Assembly: GCA_018266795.1 (NCBI GenBank)
Contig: JAFDZV010000026.1
Coordinates: forward strand, 22,941 to 86,940
Origin: Bacteroidota bacterium
GTDB taxonomy: Bacteria > Bacteroidota > Ignavibacteria > OLB7
Direction of reading: 5' to 3'
Length of the DNA stretch: 64,000 nt
Shown here: positions 43,711-51,348 of the stretch, one piece after another
Layout: every line of letters starts with the position of its first letter
Numbering within the stretch: the first letter of the stretch is position 1
Made by a program: the position numbers and the translations under genes
The notes under the pieces: model-generated
What the model was told of the DNA's origin: nothing
Database searches by the model: none
What the model saw: only the letters and a program-made list of their open reading frames with translations

Positions 43711-43745
43711 TCAGTCGTTAATGGTCAGTTGTCAGTCGTCGGTCA
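43711..43745. repeat. Heptanucleotide repeat array, class A
   Basis: Five in-phase 7-bp units, TCAGTCG TTAATGG TCAGTTG TCAGTCG TCGGTCA, lie just upstream of the GTG start of ATPase 1, between it and the hlyD-like gene. Only one arm of the dyad is visible. Confidence 0.75.
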
Positions 43746-43773
43746 GGTACCGCGCTGGCCACGGGCGCAACAC

Positions 43774-44775
43774 CTATTTCGACGGCGCCGTGCGGGCGCC
43801 AAGCCTCGCCTCGGCGGTGATGCCGGTCTTGAGTTCGCCGTTGGGATTGGCAACGTCGATCTGCACCTCGAACACCAGCTTCACGCGGTCATCCTTCGTC
43901 TGCACATTCTTCGGCGTGAACTCCGCCGTCGGCGAGATGTAGGTAACACGGCCGCGATAGATCTTGTCGTTGAACGTGTCGATCTTCACATCCGCCGTAT
44001 CCCCCACTTTCACGCGCCCCAGCTCGTTCTCCGCCACATAGATCTTCAGCTTCACCGGATTGACCTTGGAGATCGTCACCACACCTGTGCCGATGTTCAC
44101 GAACTCTCCCTGATCGACCGCACGGCGGGTAACGATGCCGTCGCCGGGAGCAAGCGCCACACAGTCCTCGATCTTCTTGTCAAGCGCCACGACCTGTGCG
44201 GCGGCCTGCTCGCGCCGCGCCCGTGCGCTCGAGACATCCTCCGGCCGGGAACCTCTGCGCAGCTTCTCCAGTCCCAGCTTCGCAGCGTTGTACTGCCGCA
44301 CGGTGATGTCGTACCGGTTCTTCGCGTTCTCGTAATCCTTCTCGGCAACGCTTCCAACCTTCAGCAGATCACCCAGGCGCCGCACGTCGTCGCCGGCGTT
44401 GTCCATGGCGAGCTTTGCCTGGCGCAGCGCCTCGTCTGCCTGCCCGACATCCTCGGAGCGCGCGCCGTTCTTCACCAGGTCGTACTGGAAGCGCGCAACG
44501 TCGACGCCGGCCGCCAACTGGCTTCGCTGCAGCCGGAGATCGCTGTCGTCAACCGTGAAGAGGGTGTCGCCGGCATGCACCACGTCCCCCTCGTGCACGT
44601 ACATGTGCACCAGCGGTCCGGCAGCCCGGGCGCTGATGGTGATGTCGGTAGTCTCGATGATGCCGGACGCCTCCAGCGAGCCATCGTCCTTCTTCGAACA
44701 ACCGGTCACGGAAATCGCAACGATCGCCGCCGTGAGCGGAACAAACCGGAACACCAACCTTGAAAGAGCCTTCAT
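43774..44775 (-). CDS. HlyD-type membrane fusion lipoprotein (YbhG-like)
   Basis: A 333-residue periplasmic adaptor linking the inner-membrane ABC exporter to the outer membrane. The signal ends in a lipobox, VTGC. Then come the biotinyl-lipoyl half (ISARAAGPLVHMYVHEGDVVHAGDTL), a long coiled-coil (QRSQLAAGVDVARFQYDL to EKKIED) and the second lipoyl half with the beta-barrel (LAPGDGIVTRRAVDQGEFV, LKIYVAENELGRVKVG). It starts the structural genes of the exporter after tetR. YbhG of E. coli is the nearest named relative; an outer-membrane TolC-type partner is not encoded here. Confidence 0.93.
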   Translation of the reverse strand: MKALSRLVFRFVPLTAAIVAISVTGCSKKDDGSLEASGIIETTDITISARAAGPLVHMYVHEGDVVHAGDTLFTVDDSDLRLQRSQLAAGVDVARFQYDLVKNGARSEDVGQADEALRQAKLAMDNAGDDVRRLGDLLKVGSVAEKDYENAKNRYDITVRQYNAAKLGLEKLRRGSRPEDVSSARARREQAAAQVVALDKKIEDCVALAPGDGIVTRRAVDQGEFVNIGTGVVTISKVNPVKLKIYVAENELGRVKVGDTADVKIDTFNDKIYRGRVTYISPTAEFTPKNVQTKDDRVKLVFEVQIDVANPNGELKTGITAEARLGARTAPSK

Positions 44776-44858
44776 TGTATCGTCGTGTTCGTTGAACTGA
44801 ATCTGGGATCGTCCGTCCGTCGCGAGCCGCGGCCGTACGGCCGGCAGGCAGAGGCCCA

Positions 44859-45554
44859 TCAACGGCGCCGCGGGCGAGACTGGCCGGGAGGGCCGCCGCT
44901 GCCACCCGGCAGCGCAAAAAGTTTCGATGCAGGCCGCGTCTCATCTCCACCACCGATCAACTCGCTCTTGGCCTCCTCCGTCAGCATTCCCTCCAGCATC
45001 ACACGCAGGATGGAACGGAAGACGTCGGGAGGTGTATGCGGCACAAGCGCCAGGGTTTCCGGAGTCATCATGTGCTGCACCAGACCGTAGAACATCATCA
45101 CGAAGAGCTGCGGATCCACGTCGCGCCGGAGCTTGCCGCGGCGCGCACCCTGTGCGAAGAGCTGCTCGAAGAGAGGAAGTATCCGGTCGCGCCGGAACTC
45201 CTCCATCTCGCGGACGATATGCGGTGCCTTGCGCTGCATATCCTCGAAGTGAGATCGCCCTATGCGGGAGATCCGCATGCCGATCGTGGTCATGATCGTC
45301 CGCAGCTTCACCACGAACGGCATCTCGCGCGCCTCCACCAGCCGCTTGAGCTCCCCCTCAAGCTCGTCCTTCATCTGCCGCATGCAGACGGCCAGCATAT
45401 CATCCTTGCTCTCGAAGTGCAGGTAGAGCGTCTTCTTGCTGATGCCGAGCTCCGATGCGATCTCGTCGGTCGTTACGCTGCAGAAGCCGCGTGCGAAGAA
45501 GAGCTCCTGCGCCTTCCCGATAATCTGGTCACGTATGGTCTGGTCCGATTCCAT
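44859..45554 (-). CDS. TetR-family transcriptional regulator
   Basis: A 231-residue TetR regulator. The helix-turn-helix occupies about residues 8-52: IRDQIIGKAQELFFARGFCSVTTDEIASELGISKKTLYLHFESKDDM. The rest is the ligand-binding domain, with a Gly/Pro/Arg-rich tail. It is the first gene of the export operon and lies 83 bases before hlyD, like CecR before ybhGFSR in E. coli, so it likely represses its own operon. An inverted repeat lies upstream (45586-45613). Confidence 0.93.
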   Translation of the reverse strand: MESDQTIRDQIIGKAQELFFARGFCSVTTDEIASELGISKKTLYLHFESKDDMLAVCMRQMKDELEGELKRLVEAREMPFVVKLRTIMTTIGMRISRIGRSHFEDMQRKAPHIVREMEEFRRDRILPLFEQLFAQGARRGKLRRDVDPQLFVMMFYGLVQHMMTPETLALVPHTPPDVFRSILRVMLEGMLTEEAKSELIGGGDETRPASKLFALPGGSGGPPGQSRPRRR

Positions 45555-45585
45555 GCCTGCTCGGTCCGCATCGACGCGGGACCAT

Positions 45586-45613
45586 GGAAACTATTTTGGT
45601 TTCATGAGTTTCC
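45586..45613. promoter_or_regulatory. Operator candidate for the TetR regulator
   Basis: GGAAACT and AGTTTCC form a perfect 7-bp inverted repeat with a 14-base spacer. Inside it, GAAAC and GTTTC form a second, nested dyad. It lies 32 bases before the tetR ATG, as expected for autoregulation of the exporter operon. Confidence 0.55.
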
Positions 45614-45793
45614 GAACATACCGCCCCGCATACTACGGGCCAACGAAAAAGTTTCACGGGACAGTACGTGGGGCCTGAGGTGCACTCCGGCCCCTTCCTC
45701 CGAATGGACATCTCGTGGTCGCCGCGGATCGGTCGCGGAGGAAACGCCGCGACAACTCAGGGGAACGTATCAAGGATCGATCCCCTCCCGTAC

Positions 45794-46207
45794 TCAACGC
45801 TGCTTCCGGTCCCGTAGGCGGATAACAAACTTCAACGCGGTCCACGTTGCATCGATCGCGCAGATCTTCACGTCAACCAGTCCGGCACCGAGGCCGATAC
45901 TGTGGACAATGTCGAATGTGACGTCCGTCGCAACGCCCGAACTCTTCTTGGGCCATGCAACCCAGAGCATGCCGTTGGGGGCAAGCGTTGCAGCCAGCTT
46001 CGGGAATCGGGTCGCCAGTTCCCCGGCACGCGGTGTGAAGAAGAGAAGGAAGTCCATCGGCGCGCGAGGCATCTTCACGATCTTCAGGTCCGAAGGCAGC
46101 TCACCAAGCGTTCCGGAGAAGCCCTCCGGAGCGTTCACGAACGTCGCGCGCATTCCCTCCCTGATGCCGAGTTTCCTGATGAGCGGAGTCGAAGAATAGT
46201 CCGGCAT
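45794..46207 (-). CDS. DUF3052 family protein
   Basis: A 137-residue protein of the DUF3052 family. Visible marks are the start MPDYSSTPLIRKLGI, the block FLLFFTPRAGEL and the VAWPKKSSGVATDVTFDIV segment, followed by ATWTALKFVIR at the end. Members are small cytoplasmic proteins of unknown reaction. Frame sequence upstream of the chosen ATG lies in a repeat array. A class B heptad array separates it from the yraN gene on the same strand. Confidence 0.85.
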   Translation of the reverse strand: MPDYSSTPLIRKLGIREGMRATFVNAPEGFSGTLGELPSDLKIVKMPRAPMDFLLFFTPRAGELATRFPKLAATLAPNGMLWVAWPKKSSGVATDVTFDIVHSIGLGAGLVDVKICAIDATWTALKFVIRLRDRKQR

Positions 46208-46220
46208 GATGGCAGCAGCT

Positions 46221-46365
46221 GGTTCCTGGTTTGCAGTGCTTGGTATTTGGTTCCTGGCTCTTGGCGTTTGGTGCCTGGCGGCGCATCTGCCGGAGACAAC
46301 CGGATTGCGAAGCCTCAGGAACCAAGCACGAAACACAAGGCGCGAAGTACAACGCACCAGGATCA
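46221..46365. repeat. Heptanucleotide repeat array, class B, with dyad
   Basis: Left arm, nine in-phase 7-bp units: GGTTCCT GGTTTGC AGTGCTT GGTATTT GGTTCCT GGCTCTT GGCGTTT GGTGCCT GGCGGCG (46221-46283). Right arm, in reverse complement register: AGGAACC AAGCACG AAACACA AGGCGCG AAGTACA ACGCACC AGGATCA (46317-46365). The two arms share the heptad AAGNACC on opposite strands. It fills the gap between two minus-strand genes and touches the end of yraN. Confidence 0.8.
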
Positions 46366-46743
46366 GAACGCTCCGATGTAGTGCCGGATCTCCGGCCTGC
46401 CTCCCGTGCCGGTCACATAGTCTATCGCCACCACATCGAATCGGGCCTCGTAGTCCTCCACCTGATTGATGAAGACGAATCCCTGGGCCACCGCCCGGAT
46501 GGTACGCCGCTTCGCCATCGTGATGGACTCCTCCGGCAGCCCGAAGCCGTGGGAGCGCCGCGCCTTCACCTCCACGAACACGTACACGGCCCCATCGCGC
46601 ATTACGATGTCGATCTCTCCGGCCCGGCCGAATCGGAAGTTCTTCTTCACCAGCCGGTACCCCAGACCAAGCAGATAGTTCAGTGCGATCTCCTCGTGCT
46701 CCGCACCGAAATCCCGGCGATTGAATCCCCGGTGCTCATCCAT
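46363..46743 (-). CDS. YraN (UPF0102) family protein
   Basis: A 126-residue protein of the YraN/UPF0102 family, which has an endonuclease-like fold with the motif GEIDIVMRDGAVYVFVEVKAR. Its E-D-ExK pattern is seen in Holliday-junction resolvase-like nucleases. Start MDEHRGFNRRDFG matches the usual length. The biochemical role is unclear in all species. It is flanked by the class B heptad array downstream and a hairpin-rich gap upstream. Confidence 0.93.
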   Translation of the reverse strand: MDEHRGFNRRDFGAEHEEIALNYLLGLGYRLVKKNFRFGRAGEIDIVMRDGAVYVFVEVKARRSHGFGLPEESITMAKRRTIRAVAQGFVFINQVEDYEARFDVVAIDYVTGTGGRPEIRHYIGAF

Positions 46744-47082
46744 GACGCGCCTCCCGATAAGGGTATCATGGGGGAAGCCGCAGCAACATCGCCAAATCGG
46801 CCCAGAATTCCGCAATCGCTTCAAATACGCATTCAGACGCCGTTCCACGGCCGCCACTTATTCACCTCCCACCGCCACTTGCTCGATGGAATAGGCCAGT
46901 TGCTCGTTTGCCGTAACGGCCGCGAAATGCGAGCGCGATATTTGTGCCGTACCACGAAGGAAGCTCCCACACAATGAGCAGAGGATGGCGCCGTAACGGC
47001 GGCCGGGAAGGGATGGTGAACAAATCGGATAAGGGTTGGCCCGGAGCATAGCGCCGGAAGTTTCCGGATCAACCCACTCCCT

Positions 47083-47113
47083 CGATGGGTCAGGAGATTC
47101 TCCTGACCCATCG
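47083..47113. terminator. 14-bp perfect hairpin
   Basis: CGATGGGTCAGGAG pairs perfectly with CTCCTGACCCATCG across a 3-base loop and is followed on the plus strand by TTAATAT. It may be a terminator or a mobile palindrome; no plus-strand gene precedes it. Confidence 0.55.
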
Positions 47114-47361
47114 TTAATATCGGGCACGCCCCCTCCCCGCAATCACGCCGGCGAAGCCGCCCGGCCACCGAACAGTCCGTTGATGCCCCACCGGGCGACG
47201 GTCTTGATTGCCGGCATACCGGGAGGAACCGGCGGGACCAGGCCCCGCCTGCCAATCCTGTCCGGACCGGATTGCAAGCGATCGGCTCACGGAACAATCG
47301 GACCGAACCCGGCATTGTGCATGTGATCTGCGGTGGATGATCCTGGGGCACCGAACAGCCG

Positions 47362-47388
47362 GCGTATTCCGGGCAGGCCGGAATACGC
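47362..47388. repeat. 11-bp perfect hairpin
   Basis: GCGTATTCCGG pairs with CCGGAATACGC across a 5-base loop. It has no following T-tract and no adjacent gene end. The role is unknown. Confidence 0.5.
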
Positions 47389-47660
47389 ACGACTGCATCC
47401 GGAAGGAAAGAGTCGCTGCCGCTCCCCGTGATTCGCCGTGGCCCTTGATTCACCATGGAAGGGCAACGGTGATGGCCGGGGCCGCAAGACCCTTGAGGGG
47501 GCGGAACTGCGCGGATGGCGGGCACATTCGTCATACACGGTATGCACGCCGTCATACCCGATATGTGGGCTCCCCTTCGCAGCGGCAGACGCCCGCGTAG
47601 CCGGGGCTTCTCCCCTCGGAGCTGCATGCATTGAAGCGCCGAACGGTTCAACGAGAGCGG

Positions 47661-48872
47661 CTACTTCACCAGCCGGAGGAACTTGCGGCGCCCGACCTTC
47701 AGCACCGAATCGCCATCAGGCACGTGAACGAAGTTCACATCCTCCACCTTTGTTCCATCCAGCGAGACTCCGCCTCCCTGAATCAGACGGCGCGCCTCTC
47801 CTTTCGATGCCGCCAGCCCGGCGCGCACAATCAGGTCGATCAACGGTGTCGGCTCCTCAACGGCGAAGCTCTCCATCTCCTCCGGCACATCACGCTTCAC
47901 GAAGATCCGGTCGAACTCCTCCTCCGCCTTGGCAGCCGTTCCCTCACTGGTGTAGCGGGCAACCACCTCGCGAGCGAGACGCCGCTTGGCGTCGCGGGGA
48001 TGCAGCGCTCCGCTCTCGAGATCGGCAACGATCCCTGCAACCTGCGCGTTCGGGTAGAAGAGGGCCAGACGGAAGTACGTGGGCATCAGCTCATCCGGCA
48101 TCGAGAGCAGCTTGCCGAACATGTCGTTCGGAAAATCGTGCAGGCCCACGTAGTTGCCCAGCGACTTGGACATCTTCTCCCTGCCGTCCGTTCCGACAAG
48201 AAGGGGGCAGGTGATGATCGCCTGCGGATCGATACCGTAGGAGCGTTGAAGCTCGCGGCCCACGAGAAGGTTGAACTTCTGATCGGTGCCGCCAAGCTCT
48301 ACATCCGCCTTGATCGCAACGGAGTCCATTCCCTGTGCAAGCGGGTAGAGAAACTCGTGGAGCGAAATCGGCTGCTCCCCTTCGAAGCGCTTGTGGAAGT
48401 CATCACGCTCGAGCATCTGCGAGACGGTGTAACGCGAGGCCAGCGCGATCACTTCCGCGAAGTTCATCTTCGCCAGCCACTCGGAGTTGTACACCATCTG
48501 AATGCGCTTGCCGGCGAGCACCTTCGTGGCCTGTTCGAAGTAGCTCCGCCCATTGCGCTGCGTCTCCTCGATCGAAAGCGCGGGGCGAGTCTTGGAACGT
48601 CCGCTCGGGTCGCCGATCATCGCCGTGAAGTCCCCCACGATCAGGATGGCCTGGTGCCCCAGGTCCTGGAAGTCGCGCATCTTCTGCAGCACGACGGCGT
48701 GCCCCAGATGAAGATCGGGCGCTGACGGATCGGCTCCCAGCTTCACGTTGAGAGGCTTGCCGCTCGCGATCGAGCGCTCGAGCTTCTGCGCGAGTTCCTC
48801 CTCCGGGATGATCTCCTCCGTGCAGCGACGGATCAGATCCATCTGTTCGTTGACCGATGGGAAAGTGGGCAT
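47661..48872 (-). CDS. tyrS: Tyrosyl-tRNA synthetase
   Basis: A 403-residue class I synthetase that charges tRNA-Tyr. HIGH is HLGH (55-58) in DLHLGHAVV and KMSKS is at 233-237. GGTDQKFNLLVGREL binds tyrosine and ATP. The C-terminal S4-like RNA-binding domain carries LIQGGGVSLDGTKVEDV. The N-terminal spacing is that of the TyrZ-type branch. A class A heptad array lies upstream, between it and smpB. Confidence 0.97.
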   Translation of the reverse strand: MPTFPSVNEQMDLIRRCTEEIIPEEELAQKLERSIASGKPLNVKLGADPSAPDLHLGHAVVLQKMRDFQDLGHQAILIVGDFTAMIGDPSGRSKTRPALSIEETQRNGRSYFEQATKVLAGKRIQMVYNSEWLAKMNFAEVIALASRYTVSQMLERDDFHKRFEGEQPISLHEFLYPLAQGMDSVAIKADVELGGTDQKFNLLVGRELQRSYGIDPQAIITCPLLVGTDGREKMSKSLGNYVGLHDFPNDMFGKLLSMPDELMPTYFRLALFYPNAQVAGIVADLESGALHPRDAKRRLAREVVARYTSEGTAAKAEEEFDRIFVKRDVPEEMESFAVEEPTPLIDLIVRAGLAASKGEARRLIQGGGVSLDGTKVEDVNFVHVPDGDSVLKVGRRKFLRLVK

Positions 48873-48883
48873 CTCGATGTATC

Positions 48884-48972
48884 GTCAGTCGTTAGTAGTC
48901 AGTTGTCAGTAGTTCGTGGTCAGTTGTGTGCAGTCCGTATCAACTACTGACTACCGACAACTCACCACTGAC
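48884..48972. repeat. Heptanucleotide repeat array, class A, with dyad
   Basis: Units such as TCAGTCG, TTAGTAG, TCAGTTG and TCAGTAG make the left arm (48884-48914). Their reverse complements (TACTGAC, TACCGAC, AACTCAC, CACTGAC) make the right arm (48942-48972). The 31-base arms pair at 26 of 31 positions across a 27-base spacer, so a long imperfect hairpin can form between smpB and tyrS. Confidence 0.85.
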
Positions 48973-48979
48973 ACGGCTC

Positions 48980-49438
48980 TCATTCCTCCCCGCGCCTGGT
49001 GCGGCGTTCGTCGTCGCGCTTCTTTATGGTGTCGCGCTTGTCGTACAGCTTCTTGCCGCGAGCCACGCCGATCTGCACTTTGAGATTCGGTCCCTTGAAA
49101 TAGACCGAAAGCGGAACCAGCGTAAGCCCCTTCTCCGCGATGCGCTGGATGAGCTTGTCCAGCTCACGGCGATGCAGCAGCAGCTTGCGCGGGCGCGACG
49201 GCTCATGATTGTTCACGTTGCCGTGCGTGTACGGCTGGATGGTGCACCCCTCCAGCCACAGCTCGCTTCCACGTGCGGAGGCATAGCTCTCCTGCAGCGA
49301 TATGTGTCCCTCGCGCACGGATTTCACCTCCGTTCCAAGCAACACGATTCCCGCCTCGACGGTATCGAGGATCTCGAACTCGAACCGCGCCTTCCGATTG
49401 GAGGCAACGTTCTTTATGGCAAGCTTGTCATCGGCCAT
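48980..49438 (-). CDS. smpB: SsrA-binding protein
   Basis: A 152-residue OB-fold RNA-binding protein that delivers tmRNA to stalled ribosomes for trans-translation. Family segments include NVASNRKARFEFEILDTVEAGIVLLGTEVKSVREG, then LHRRELDKLIQRIAEKGLTLVPLSVYFKGPNLKVQIGVARGKKLYDKRD. The Lys/Arg-rich tail is typical. No tmRNA gene is seen in the window. tyrS follows downstream across the heptad array. Confidence 0.97.
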   Translation of the reverse strand: MADDKLAIKNVASNRKARFEFEILDTVEAGIVLLGTEVKSVREGHISLQESYASARGSELWLEGCTIQPYTHGNVNNHEPSRPRKLLLHRRELDKLIQRIAEKGLTLVPLSVYFKGPNLKVQIGVARGKKLYDKRDTIKKRDDERRTRRGEE

Positions 49439-49562
49439 GCTGCAAGGAAAAGGGTCACAAGATAGCGATGATAGTTCAGATGATCGACGACGGAAACGTG
49501 GTGATACATGAATCCCCGCGTGGCCGTGAACACGGCCGCCGCGGTCCCGTTTCGCAGCCGGT

Positions 49563-50855
49563 TCAACGCAGTGCCTGAAGAATCATCGCAGGCGGCAACG
49601 GCGGAGCATCGCTTACGGTGAAACAGGCCCGGAACGCGCGCGGATCGATCGCGCCCCCGCCGCGCCGATCCACAACCGAACAGATCGGGTCGCCGGGCCG
49701 GACCTCCTGGCCCAGATGCGCATGCACCACGATGCCGGCCTCCGGTGCAACGGCCTCGTTCATTGCGCGGCGTCCTGCGCCGAGGCCGATCGAGAGCAGG
49801 CCGAGACGAAGCGAGTCGATGGCCGCCACCCAGCCCGGGCGTTCGCTTCGAACAACCAGTGTGGCCGGCGGCTCCTCGGCCCGCTCCAGCGTCGCCACGT
49901 CTCCTCCCTGCCGCTCCACCATGCGGATGAAGGTCTGCCACGCCGAACCGTTCGCAATCGCTTCGCGAGCACGGACGGCTCCCTCACCCGGCGCCGCAGC
50001 GCCTCCGGCCTCGATCGCCTCGCCCGCGAGAGCAAGCGTAACCTCCATCAGCAGCGGCGGCTCCTCCTCGCCGCGCAGCACACGCACGGACTCGCAGACT
50101 TCGTGCCAGTTGCCGATGCGGCGCCCGAGCGGCGCATCCATCGTCGTGATCAGCGTCCGGCACGGGAGCCCGTTCGCGCCGGCGACCTCCGCGATCGAGG
50201 CCGCCAGCGCGCGCGCATCCGTCTCGCTCCGCATGAACGCAGCAGGACCGCACTTCACATCCATCACGAGAGCATCCAGATTCTCTGCAAACTTCTTGGA
50301 GAGGATGGAGGCGGTAATCAGCGGCAACGATTCCACCGTTGCGGTCACGTCGCGCAGTGCATACAGGCGTCGGTCCGCCGGCGCAAGCTCCTCGGTCTGC
50401 GCCGCCATCGCAATCCCGAGTTCGGCCACCTGCCGCTCCACCTCCTCGAGCGACAACATCGCTCGGAAGCCGGGTATGGACTCCAGCTTGTCCACCGTGC
50501 CACCGGTGTGGCCCAGGCCGCGGCCGGAGATCATCGGCACGGCAATGCCGCAGCTTGCAACGATCGGCGCCAGTATCAACGATACCTTGTCACCCACGCC
50601 GCCGGTGGAATGCTTGTCCACCTTGAGTGCTCCGGTTCCGGAGAGGTCGAGCACGGCGCCGGAACGGGCCATGGCCATCGTGAGAAGCGCCGTCTCGCCC
50701 GGCGTCATGCCGGCGAAGTAGACCGCCATGAGGAATGCACTGAGCTGATAGTCCGCAACCGAACCGGAGGCGGCGCCATCCACAACGGCCGCGATCTCCG
50801 CTTCGCTCAGTTCGCCGCCATCACGTTTTCTGCGAATGATCTCCGTGATCGACAT
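49563..50855 (-). CDS. Pyrimidine-nucleoside / thymidine phosphorylase
   Basis: A 430-residue nucleoside phosphorylase of the DeoA/Pdp family, splitting thymidine or uridine with phosphate to the base and (deoxy)ribose-1-phosphate. The phosphate-binding loop KHSTGGVGDK (81-90) and the following SGRGLGHTGGTVDKL are diagnostic. Later come MDVKCGPAAFM (Lys of the pyrimidine site) and the C-terminal biotin-carrier-like domain with AHLGQEVRPGDP. The start at MSITEIIRRKRDG is clear from the family. Whether it prefers thymidine or uridine cannot be told. Confidence 0.94.
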   Translation of the reverse strand: MSITEIIRRKRDGGELSEAEIAAVVDGAASGSVADYQLSAFLMAVYFAGMTPGETALLTMAMARSGAVLDLSGTGALKVDKHSTGGVGDKVSLILAPIVASCGIAVPMISGRGLGHTGGTVDKLESIPGFRAMLSLEEVERQVAELGIAMAAQTEELAPADRRLYALRDVTATVESLPLITASILSKKFAENLDALVMDVKCGPAAFMRSETDARALAASIAEVAGANGLPCRTLITTMDAPLGRRIGNWHEVCESVRVLRGEEEPPLLMEVTLALAGEAIEAGGAAAPGEGAVRAREAIANGSAWQTFIRMVERQGGDVATLERAEEPPATLVVRSERPGWVAAIDSLRLGLLSIGLGAGRRAMNEAVAPEAGIVVHAHLGQEVRPGDPICSVVDRRGGGAIDPRAFRACFTVSDAPPLPPAMILQALR

Positions 50856-51348
50856 GAGATGTTTGCAAGTGATCGATTGTTTCCCGCACGCCTTCAACCG
50901 GCGCCGCGGACGCCGCCCTCCTGGAACCCGTGCTGCGCCCGCCTCCGCGAGCGTTGCCGGACGCGGCCGCCTTCCCTCCGATCCCGCGCAGGACGCGCTC
51001 GCGGATGTATGCCGGCAAAGATAGTGTGACACATCGCGGAACGATGGGTCATGCCCGCATCGGAGCAGCGTTCAAGCTCTCCGTCCGCGGACGGGAAGTG
51101 CAGCAACCGAATCCCTCAGGGCCCTTGCGGATGCGTGCGGCTCCATGCAAATCCCCCTTGACTGGGGCGTAACTATCATCCATCTTTTTGGTTCATGATA
51201 GTGACGGGCGTTCTCCCGGCCCGACAGCTCGAGCACCGACCATCGATGGGATACGCTCACTCCGGCAGACAGGCGTACCAGTCGCACATTGGCGACCACC
51301 ATCGCGTTTCCTACAAGCTTCCGTTCAATCATTTTCAGTGAGAAGATC
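50856..51348. other. Divergent intergenic region with dyad
   Basis: About 490 bases between the phosphorylase (minus) and the lipoprotein gene (plus). The only clear signal is the dyad at 51172-51202, listed separately. The left part is GC-rich and the right part AT-richer, as expected for the lipoprotein promoter. Confidence 0.5.
51172..51202. promoter_or_regulatory. Inverted repeat ACTATCAT-N15-ATGATAGT
   Basis: A perfect 8-bp dyad with a 15-base spacer lies 147 bases before the lipoprotein ATG. It is operator-like or a leader hairpin; TTGACT at 51158 is a possible -35 box just before it. Confidence 0.4.

Larger units (their letters stand above)
46744..47660. other. Hairpin-rich intergenic region
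   Basis: About 920 bases without a gene lie between yraN and tyrS. Dyads include 47083-47113 (14-bp stem, listed), 47362-47388 (11-bp stem, listed), a GC-rich 6-bp stem at 47231-47249 (GGCGGG/CCCGCC) and CCGGAA-GT-TTCCGG near 47053. The Pro/Arg-rich frames through it have no family resemblance. Confidence 0.55.

Noticed and set aside
46833-47651. Minus-strand frame of 272 codons over the hairpin-rich gap
   Set aside because: It reads straight through several perfect dyads, is rich in Pro and Arg, and has no family resemblance.
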